NCBI GenBank assembly: GCA_910579425.1
Contig: CAJTVL010000137.1
Location: forward strand, 1-6,921
Source: an uncultured Lachnospiraceae bacterium
GTDB taxonomy: Bacteria; Bacillota; Clostridia; Lachnospirales; Lachnospiraceae
Direction of reading: 5' to 3'
Length of the DNA: 6,921 bases
Shown here: positions 1 through 4,181 of the stretch, in pieces
Position numbering within the stretch: the stretch's first letter is position 1
Layout: each line of letters begins with the position of its first letter
Notes under the pieces: model-generated
The model's input: only the letters and a program-made list of their open reading frames with translations
Databases searched by the model: none
What the model was told of the DNA's origin: nothing
Translations under genes and position numbers: made by a program

Positions 1-962
1 CCCTGGGCGGAGATGGGTGAAAAAGGATGCGTTTCCGTCAGGAACAGGCTTAAGGATCCGGTATCCGGCCTTTCCTGTTCCAGATAATCATATATGGCAT
101 TTCCCACGACAGCAGAAAGCGGGATCTCCACCGGTACAGATGTTTTCTGCTGCTCCACCAGTATCCGCTCTTTTTCCCAGTCGATGGAGCGGAATGTAAG
201 GCCGGCAATGTCGCAGCCCCGCAGGCCTGTAAAAAGAAGAAGGAGGATGACGGCTTTGTTACGGGCAGAGAATCCGCTGCTTTCCACTGCGGCCCGCAGG
301 AGCCTGACTTCATCCTGTGTAAGGTATTGTATATTTTTCCTCGTTTCGCGCAGCAAAGGGAGAAAACCCAGTATCCTTTCGCACTGTGGTTCCTTCCAGT
401 TAAGCCCTGCCTTAAAGACAGCAGATATGTTCTTCTTATAAGAACAGCCCTTGCGCAGCGAGCCATCTTCCGAAACGAAAAATGACAGGACAGCATCTTC
501 TGTCACTTCATCCAGGCACTGTGCTCCCTGCTCCTGCATCTGGTATAAAAAAGATGCCGTGTTGAACGATTCGCCCCGGATGGTTGATTCCTTCTTGCCC
601 CGCCGCTTTTCGTACATACGGTAGAAATCGATCAGTTCCTGGAATTCCGGTTCCAGCAGGTGGTAAGAACCCCTTTCAAACAGGGTATGGCGGTGCCTGC
701 CATCTGGAAGGCGTCCAAAGAGATCAAACTGTTCCAGGGCTCCGATAACCGTCCGTTTATTGCGGAGATAGTCTTTAGAGTGCGGTACCTTTAAGTATTC
801 AAGGTAAATATCCCTGTATGACTGCCAGGGGCTGCTGTCCGCGTCAGCCAGTATACGGTTGATCTCATCCCTGAACCGTTGTATGTAGGTGCTGGAATAT
901 CCGTTGTTTTCCATGAATGAAAGAAGTTCTTCATGGTGTTCCCTTAAGTTTTGTAAATCCAT
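1..962 (-). CDS. Tyrosine recombinase/integrase A (3' end outside window)
   Basis: This open frame of 320 codons runs from ATG at 962-960 to the window edge with no stop, so the C-terminus is missing. It is probably a site-specific DNA recombinase of the phage-integrase/XerCD superfamily. Residues about 108-190 look like the helical core-binding (SAM-like) domain, and the catalytic domain begins near residue 213 (QYLTQDEV). Box I is seen as FTGLRGCDIAGL with the catalytic arginine at R248. The beta-hairpin lysine is K273 (EQQKTSVPVEIPL). The HxxR, GH and tyrosine motifs would lie beyond position 1. The start is fixed by AGGAGGT (complement of 969-975), six bases before the ATG. The roughly 107 residues before the core-binding domain are longer than in XerC/D and have no function I recognise. 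It faces away from the other two recombinases, although such genes often lie in co-directional trios. Confidence 0.85.
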   Translation of the reverse strand, partial: MDLQNLREHHEELLSFMENNGYSSTYIQRFRDEINRILADADSSPWQSYRDIYLEYLKVPHSKDYLRNKRTVIGALEQFDLFGRLPDGRHRHTLFERGSYHLLEPEFQELIDFYRMYEKRRGKKESTIRGESFNTASFLYQMQEQGAQCLDEVTEDAVLSFFVSEDGSLRKGCSYKKNISAVFKAGLNWKEPQCERILGFLPLLRETRKNIQYLTQDEVRLLRAAVESSGFSARNKAVILLLLFTGLRGCDIAGLTFRSIDWEKERILVEQQKTSVPVEIPLSAVVGNAIYDYLEQERPDTGSLSLFLTETHPFSPISAQ

Positions 963-968
963 GGTATG

Positions 969-975
969 ACCTCCT
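969..975 (-). promoter_or_regulatory. Ribosome binding site of recombinase A
   Basis: The minus strand reads AAGGAGGTCATACC before the ATG. This gives a full AGGAGGT Shine-Dalgarno sequence with six bases of spacing, and it fixes the start of recombinase A at 962. A possible -10 (TATGAT, complement of 992-997) lies upstream, but there is no convincing -35. The place where a -35 would fall overlaps the left arm of the 20-bp inverted repeat. Confidence 0.8.
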
Positions 976-1003
976 TTTTTGTTATAAGGGAATCATACAC
1001 CAA

Positions 1004-1078
1004 AAATAAAATCCAAACCTTTTCAGACGGTATTTGTTGTAGTTTCCGTACTTCATCCAAAAGGTTTGGATTTTATTT
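1004..1078. repeat. Perfect 20-bp inverted repeat upstream of recombinase A
   Basis: The left arm (1004-1023, AAATAAAATCCAAACCTTTT) is the exact reverse complement of the right arm (1059-1078), with 35 bases between them. Each arm contains the octamer ATCCAAAC/GTTTGGAT. The spacer between the arms also holds a small ACGG/CCGT inversion. There is no T-run suited to a terminator, and it lies just upstream of a recombinase gene. A recombinase binding or attachment site, or an operator, is therefore more likely. The role is inferred. Confidence 0.75.
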
Positions 1079-1080
1079 AA

Positions 1081-1116
1081 GTTTGGATAACAGATCAAAT
1101 CCAAACGTTTGGATTT
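1081..1116. repeat. GTTTGGAT repeat and perfect 20-nt palindrome
   Basis: A single GTTTGGAT lies at 1081-1088. It is followed at 1097-1116 by AAATCCAAACGTTTGGATTT, which is perfectly palindromic without a spacer. With the two arms at 1004-1078 this makes five copies of the octamer in about 105 bases, two inverted (1011-1018, 1099-1106) and three direct (1064-1071, 1081-1088, 1107-1114). The right edge of the palindrome meets the beginning of the recombinase B' homology, so it may mark an element end or recombination junction. Confidence 0.75.
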
Positions 1117-1117
1117 T

Positions 1118-1339
1118 GTACGGCATCATTTTGTCTATGCAAATATGAACAGATGGCTCCGGGATGGAAAGGATGTAAATGCAATGCTCCCTTATCTTAT
1201 GCGCTATATGGGGCATTCTGATGTGAAAAATACCCTTTATTACTTCCATCTTGTGCCGGATATTTATGGAGAAGTGGTCGTCCGGTCTAAACACTCGGAA
1301 AGACTGATACCGGAGGTGGATGACAATGAGGAAAAATAG
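1118..1339 (+). pseudogene. C-terminal remnant of tyrosine recombinase B
   Basis: The frame encodes only the last third of a tyrosine recombinase catalytic domain. From box II on it reads VRHHFVYANMNRW, then YMGHSDVKNTLYYFH, giving the box II arginine, the GH histidine and the Y-x-H nucleophile tyrosine in the right order and spacing. The core-binding domain, box I arginine and lysine are absent. The frame is closed upstream by TAA at 1088-1090. A TTG at 1109 could open a 76-residue peptide but has no good ribosome binding site. Homology appears to begin at about V-R. The preceding residues read D-F-V-R where the family normally has D-x-R, so the break lies near 1116-1118 at the palindrome edge. 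Its stop TAG (1337-1339) lies inside the start of the next recombinase gene, the overlap typical of intact recombinase operons. It cannot act as a recombinase on its own. Confidence 0.8.
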
Positions 1340-2366
1340 GCCAAAAGACCTTGACAGTGTTTTTTTCTGGGAGACAGCCCGGCGTTTTCTGGACTATGAA
1401 TTGCTGAAGATAAGAAAAAAGAGTCTGAATACGGTTGCCGCTTACCGCACTTCACTAAATATCTGTATTGATTATCTTGAAAATGTAAAAGGGATCCGGC
1501 GTGAAAGCATTTGTTTTTCCGACTTGGGCAAGGAAAATCTGAAAGAGTACCTTATGTGGATGACAGAAGATAAGAAATGGAGACCCAAGACCTGCAACCT
1601 CCGGATGACCGCGATAAGATCCCTGCTTTCTTATGCGTCAGAAGAATGCATAGACATTACGCCTCTTTTTGCTTCAAGCAAGACCATACAAAGTCTGGGT
1701 AGCCCGGCTGGGGAGATCGAATATTTCGAGGATTACCAGATGAAGGCAATCCTTAATGCGCCCGGAACAGAAAAACAGTCTGAACGCCGCAATAAGATGC
1801 TGCTGATCCTCGGCTATGATGCCGCCATGCGCATTGGGGAGATGACAAAGCTCAAAGTCGGGAATCTGTTTCTTGATGCGGAAAAACCTTATATCCGGAT
1901 ACTTGGGAAAGGTGAAAAATACCGCAGTGTCCCGCTGATGGATAAAACCGTCCGGCATCTGCGTAAATATGTCAGGGAATTCCATGGTGATATCCCGGAT
2001 ATGGAAGCCCCTTTGTTTTATACGGTTACCCATGGCCATATACATGGGCTCTCTGATGACTGCATACAGAAAGTGTTGAAAAAATATACGGAGAAATGCA
2101 GGAATGAAGGCATCATCATGCCATCGGCCGTGCATTTTCATATGGTCCGAAAAACACGTGCCATGAGCCTATATCAGGATGGATGCCCTTTACCCTATAT
2201 CCAGCAGATGCTTGGACATGAAAATATTTCTACAACATCTGGTTTCTACGCTTTTGTAACACTGGATACCCTTGCAAAGGCAATTGAAAAAGCAAATCCG
2301 AGCGGAGAGAATACGGAGAAAAACTGGAAGAAAAAGGATATGGCAAAACGCTTATATCGTCTATAA
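1326..2366 (+). CDS. Tyrosine recombinase/integrase C, complete
   Basis: This is a complete 346-residue site-specific recombinase. Numbered from ATG 1326, the full catalytic set is visible: R169 (YDAAMRIGEMTKL), K195 (ILGKGEKYRSVPL), H272 and R275 (HFHMVRKTRA, where lysine follows the arginine instead of the usual histidine), H298 (MLGHENIS) and nucleophile Y308 (TTSGFYAF). Residues about 12-115 form the helical core-binding domain. The protein should cut and rejoin DNA through a 3'-phosphotyrosine link, usually as a tetramer. ATG 1326 is preferred because GGAGG (1312-1316) lies nine bases upstream. The alternative ATG 1320 is only about two bases from the SD. The start overlaps the end of B', so the gene was probably translated by coupling to B, and it may now lack its original promoter. 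Length and arrangement fit Tn554- or RIT-like recombinase operons; the specific family is not settled. Confidence 0.9.
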   Translation: MRKNRPKDLDSVFFWETARRFLDYELLKIRKKSLNTVAAYRTSLNICIDYLENVKGIRRESICFSDLGKENLKEYLMWMTEDKKWRPKTCNLRMTAIRSLLSYASEECIDITPLFASSKTIQSLGSPAGEIEYFEDYQMKAILNAPGTEKQSERRNKMLLILGYDAAMRIGEMTKLKVGNLFLDAEKPYIRILGKGEKYRSVPLMDKTVRHLRKYVREFHGDIPDMEAPLFYTVTHGHIHGLSDDCIQKVLKKYTEKCRNEGIIMPSAVHFHMVRKTRAMSLYQDGCPLPYIQQMLGHENISTTSGFYAFVTLDTLAKAIEKANPSGENTEKNWKKKDMAKRLYRL

Positions 2367-2369
2367 AGC

Positions 2370-2442
2370 AAAACTATGCCGACATTTTTCTGGGGATTTC
2401 AGCGGATGGCTGGATCCAAAGAAAGGTCGGCATAGTTTTTTT
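2370..2442 (+). terminator. Long hairpin with T-run after recombinase C
   Basis: The segment starts three bases after the stop of recombinase C. AAAACTATGCCGAC (2370-2383) pairs perfectly with 2426-2439, and seven T follow at 2436-2442. The 42 bases between the arms also fold in register: TTTCT/AGAAA, GGAT/ATCC and an apex CAGC-ggatg-GCTG (2400-2412). This makes a hairpin of about 70 nt with small internal loops. A Rho-independent terminator is the simplest reading. The length is unusual, and it sits at the junction with the truncated IS256 gene, so it could also be a structured element end. Confidence 0.65.
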
Positions 2443-2451
2443 GTCGGTATA

Positions 2452-2773
2452 AGTGGTATACATGATGCGCCGGATATCATCGGAAAACTGGAAGAAGGAG
2501 CTGACATCCTCCCAGTTGTTTTCCCAGTTGCTGACTGCATAGGGATATTTCCGTCCCCATTTTTCTTTGACCTTTTCCAGCTCTGACAGTGCGGATGCTT
2601 CATTCGGGGCATTATATACCGACTTAAAATCAGAAGAAAACTTCTTCAGGTCGCTGTAATTGACATATTTAAAAGAATTGCGCAGCATATGGATGACACA
2701 CCTTTGGATCTGGGCATCCGGGTAGACCGCGCCTATCGCTTCTTTGAATCCTGCCAGCCCGTCCACACAGAAG
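2452..2773 (-). pseudogene. IS256-family transposase, C-terminal fragment (3' truncated)
   Basis: This is the downstream part of a mutator-type (IS256 family) transposase, cut off from its start by the IS66 element. Read leftwards from the insertion point it begins at VDGLAGFKEAI, holding the second catalytic aspartate. It continues with the family's C-x-x-H-x-x-RNS-x-KYV segment (CVIHMLRNSFKYV) and ends at DIRRIMYTT. Family members continue with TN-A-I-E, which carries the catalytic glutamate, and about 50-60 further residues. Here the frame goes into unrelated codons at about 2451 and then into the hairpin after recombinase C. The 3' end and the terminal repeat are therefore lost independently of the IS66 insertion. 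It has no start signal of its own and cannot be functional. Confidence 0.9.
2766..2773. repeat. Target-site duplication of IS66, left copy
   Basis: CACAGAAG directly abuts the left inverted repeat and matches the eight bases that follow the right inverted repeat at 6218-6225. Eight base pairs is the usual duplication length for the IS66 family. Joining the two flanks through one copy restores the IS256 frame. Confidence 0.95.
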
Positions 2774-2797
2774 GTAAGCGGCAAATAATCAGCGTCT
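2774..2797 (+). repeat. IS66 left terminal inverted repeat
   Basis: GTAAGCGGCAAATAATC followed by AGCGTCT matches the complement of the right end at 23 of 24 positions; only base 18 differs (A here, G at the right end). The similarity then fades. This is the expected TnpC/TnpA binding end. Confidence 0.95.
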
Positions 2798-2803
2798 TAT
2801 AAT
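2798..2803 (+). promoter_or_regulatory. Possible -10 element of the tnpAB promoter
   Basis: TATAAT occurs exactly at 2798-2803, just inside the left inverted repeat. No TTGACA-like hexamer stands 16-18 bases upstream, where the inverted repeat lies, so the promoter would be weak or depend on an activator. Transcription would start near 2810, inside the ACCTCCT that can pair with the tnpA ribosome binding site. Such transcripts would lose most of the blocking sequence. Confidence 0.4.
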
Positions 2804-2805
2804 TC

Positions 2806-2854
2806 ACCTCCTGTTCTGGTAGTATCTTTTTGAAGTACTATCAATATAGGAGGT
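2806..2854 (+). promoter_or_regulatory. Hairpin able to hide the tnpA ribosome binding site
   Basis: ACCTCCT (2806-2812) is exactly complementary to AGGAGGT (2848-2854), the Shine-Dalgarno sequence of tnpA. Between them TGGTAGTA (2817-2824) pairs with TACTATCA (2836-2843), with one G-U pair, and the apex has CTT-tttg-AAG. The two stems are separated by a 4x4 internal loop. A transcript entering from outside the element would fold this way and hide the ribosome binding site. IS10 and IS50 are known to limit expression from external promoters by this means. The folding is read from sequence; the regulatory role is inferred. Confidence 0.6.
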
Positions 2855-2859
2855 TTTTT

Positions 2860-3276
2860 ATGGATACAAGAGTAATGGAACTTCGAATAAAGCAATGGAT
2901 ACCTTTAATCGAAGAGCAGTCAAAGAGCGGAATAAGCAAAGATCAATGGTGTACTATGCATGGTATTAACCGCACATCTTTTTTTCGGTGGCAGAAACGG
3001 GTCAGGGAATATCTTCTTAATCACTATGATGTTCCATGTGAAAATCCGTCTTCACAGCTTCCTGTATCCAGTGAATCAGGTTTTGTTGAAATCCCTTCCA
3101 CACAGCTGTCCCCTGTGGAAATGAATGGACTGGCAAAGCAATGCTCCGGGGACATTACTGCCTGCGGCCGCCCTTCCATAAGCATTCGGTATGGAGGCTT
3201 CGCCATAGATTTGGGCAGCGGTGCAGATATGGAACAGCTTTCTGCAGTCCTGGGGGTTATAAGGCATGTTGGATAA
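2860..3276 (+). CDS. tnpA: IS66 TnpA, helix-turn-helix protein
   Basis: This 138-residue protein is the first of the three IS66 genes and is needed, with TnpB, for transposition in the studied family members. Residues 22-46 (KSGISKDQWCTMHGINRTSFFRWQ) match the family's helix-turn-helix of the SGLS-x(n)-FC-x-x-x-GIS-x-STFYYWR kind, so it probably binds DNA, likely the element ends. A central stretch (about 58-105) is low in recognisable structure. The C-terminal GGFAIDLGSGADMEQLSAVL fits the usual TnpA C-terminal domain. The start at ATG 2860 is chosen because AGGAGG (2848-2853) lies six T residues upstream; a TTG at 2830 would put the start inside the regulatory hairpin. The end overlaps tnpB. 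Confidence 0.9.
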   Translation: MDTRVMELRIKQWIPLIEEQSKSGISKDQWCTMHGINRTSFFRWQKRVREYLLNHYDVPCENPSSQLPVSSESGFVEIPSTQLSPVEMNGLAKQCSGDITACGRPSISIRYGGFAIDLGSGADMEQLSAVLGVIRHVG

Positions 3277-3643
3277 AAATGGATTTACTTTCAAAAAAAC
3301 GATACTGGCCGTAGGAAGGTCAGACCTGCGTAAGGGGATTGACGGGCTGGCCGCCATGGTAAAGCTCAAATACGGGCTTGACCCATTAGAAAAAGATACC
3401 TTATTCCTCTTCTGCGGCGTCAGGCGTGACCGGCTCAAAGGGTTATTATGGGCTGGGGACAGGTTCATTCTTCTGTATATCCGGCTGGCGGATGGATGTT
3501 TCCAGTGGCCAAGGACAGCGCAGGAAGCCAGGAGCATTACCACGGAGGAATTTAAAAGGCTGATGGACGGTTTTTCCATTGATTCCTCTGCCAGGCCAAA
3601 ACGGATTCCTCCTGTGAATGCCTCTAAAACCAAACGTAAATAA
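3266..3643 (+). CDS. tnpB: IS66 TnpB (Orf2-like) accessory protein
   Basis: This 125-residue protein is a clear member of the IS66 Orf2/TnpB family. The hallmark segments are present in order: VGRSDLRKGIDGLAA (residues 17-30), LFLFCGVRRDRLKGLLW (46-62) and GCFQWP (77-82), followed by a basic tail ending KTKRK. Its biochemical role is not settled in the family, although it is required for transposition of typical three-gene elements. The ATG lies inside the last codons of tnpA, giving an 11-base overlap. There is only a weak AAGG upstream, so translation is probably coupled to tnpA and subject to the same ribosome-site hairpin. The length is normal for the family and no damage is seen. Confidence 0.93.
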   Translation: MLDKNGFTFKKTILAVGRSDLRKGIDGLAAMVKLKYGLDPLEKDTLFLFCGVRRDRLKGLLWAGDRFILLYIRLADGCFQWPRTAQEARSITTEEFKRLMDGFSIDSSARPKRIPPVNASKTKRK

Positions 3644-3678
3644 ACAGCGGACAGCACGCACCGCAGGCCGGCTGATGG

Positions 3679-3716
3679 GATAGGAATGGCATGGGAGATT
3701 TCCCCATGCCTCTATC
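3679..3716 (+). terminator. Hairpin between tnpB and the accessory gene
   Basis: GGCATGGG (3688-3695) pairs with CCCATGCC (3703-3710) around a 7-nt loop, and a lower stem GATAG/CTATC (3679-3683, 3712-3716) extends it. The bases after it (TTGTCATAATAGG) are not a real T-run, so any termination would be weak or factor-dependent. It lies 35 bases after tnpB and before the next promoter, as expected of a divider between the two transcription units. Confidence 0.45.
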
Positions 3717-3723
3717 TTGTCAT

Positions 3724-3754
3724 AATAGGTATATTTTAAATGAATATACCTATT
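3724..3754. promoter_or_regulatory. Palindromic operator candidate upstream of the -35
   Basis: AATAGGTATATT (3724-3735) and AATATACCTATT (3743-3754) are perfect 12-bp inverted repeats around ttaaatg. A third half-site, TATACCTAT, lies at 3787-3795, immediately after the -10. The CC cores of the second and third half-sites are 42 bp apart, close to four helical turns. Flanking a promoter in this way suggests a repressor that covers or loops it. The regulator is unknown. Confidence 0.6.
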
Positions 3755-3757
3755 GCA

Positions 3758-3786
3758 TTGACATAGTCATACTTATATGATATAAT
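3758..3786 (+). promoter_or_regulatory. Perfect consensus sigma-A promoter for the accessory gene and tnpC
   Basis: TTGACA (3758-3763) and TATAAT (3781-3786) are separated by exactly 17 bases, the full consensus for the housekeeping sigma factor. The start of transcription would be near 3793, leaving a leader of about 19 nt. The -35 also lies in a small palindrome, TGACATAGTCA (3759-3769). A perfect promoter in front of a transposase gene would be costly if unregulated, which fits with the surrounding operator-like repeats. Confidence 0.85.
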
Positions 3787-3795
3787 TATACCTAT

Positions 3796-3803
3796 AAAGG
3801 AGG
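3796..3803 (+). promoter_or_regulatory. Ribosome binding site of the accessory gene
   Basis: AAAGGAGG stands eight bases before ATG 3812, a near-ideal Shine-Dalgarno sequence that decides the start. It lies only a few bases after the predicted transcription start. Confidence 0.85.
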
Positions 3804-3811
3804 AACCGCAT

Positions 3812-4162
3812 ATGTCATTAGTAAAGCTGAAAGATAGAAGAACTGGCACAACGTATGTATACGAATCGGAGTCGTATTGGGACAAGGAAAAAAAGCAGCC
3901 CCGCTCGCACAGGAAGCTCATCGGGAAACTGGATGATGAGACCGGAGAGATCATTCCCACCGGAAAAAGCGGAAGGAAGAAATCTTCCGAAAAAGAAACA
4001 GGAGAAAACACTGCGCCGGATCAGAGAACGGAATATATCCGGGTGATCGCCGAAAAAGAAGGACAGATTCAGGCATTGAAAGCAGAAAACCAGGCATTAC
4101 ACAAGCAGAAGCAGGATATTTTGAAAACACTGGAGGCACTGTGCCAGAGACTGGCGGACTAA
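3812..4162 (+). CDS. IS66-borne accessory protein of unknown function, coiled coil
   Basis: The 116-residue product is not one of the three classical IS66 proteins. Residues 1-50 (KLKDRRTGTTYVYES, then SYWDKEKKQPRSHRKLIGKLDDETGEIIP) recall the short leader domain that precedes the catalytic part of some IS4/IS1634-type transposases in Firmicutes. That resemblance is from memory and unverified. Residues 51-57 (GKSGRKK) are basic, 58-72 are polar and probably flexible, and 73-114 (IRVIAEKEGQIQALKAENQ onward) form a convincing heptad-repeat coiled coil. There is no signal peptide or membrane segment, so it is cytoplasmic. It has a strong ribosome binding site, is the first gene after a perfect promoter, and is separated from tnpC by 19 bases. 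It may be a DNA-binding regulator or a partner of TnpC through the coiled coils; neither is shown. A toxin or antitoxin role has no support. Confidence 0.85.
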   Translation: MSLVKLKDRRTGTTYVYESESYWDKEKKQPRSHRKLIGKLDDETGEIIPTGKSGRKKSSEKETGENTAPDQRTEYIRVIAEKEGQIQALKAENQALHKQKQDILKTLEALCQRLAD

Positions 4163-4181
4163 AAGCACTGGGAGGAAAAAC

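Noticed and set aside
50..496. Open frame of 148 codons on the minus strand and a 115-codon frame on the plus strand at 94-441
   Set aside because: Both overlap recombinase A in other frames. Only the frame starting at 962 has the ribosome site and the recombinase motifs.
1004..1116. CRISPR-like repeats
   Set aside because: The octamers are too short, occur in both orientations and are irregularly spaced. There are no spacers of constant length and no cas genes.
3076..3657. 193-codon open frame antisense to tnpA and tnpB
   Set aside because: It has no ribosome site or recognisable domain, and it lies opposite two genes with clear family signatures.
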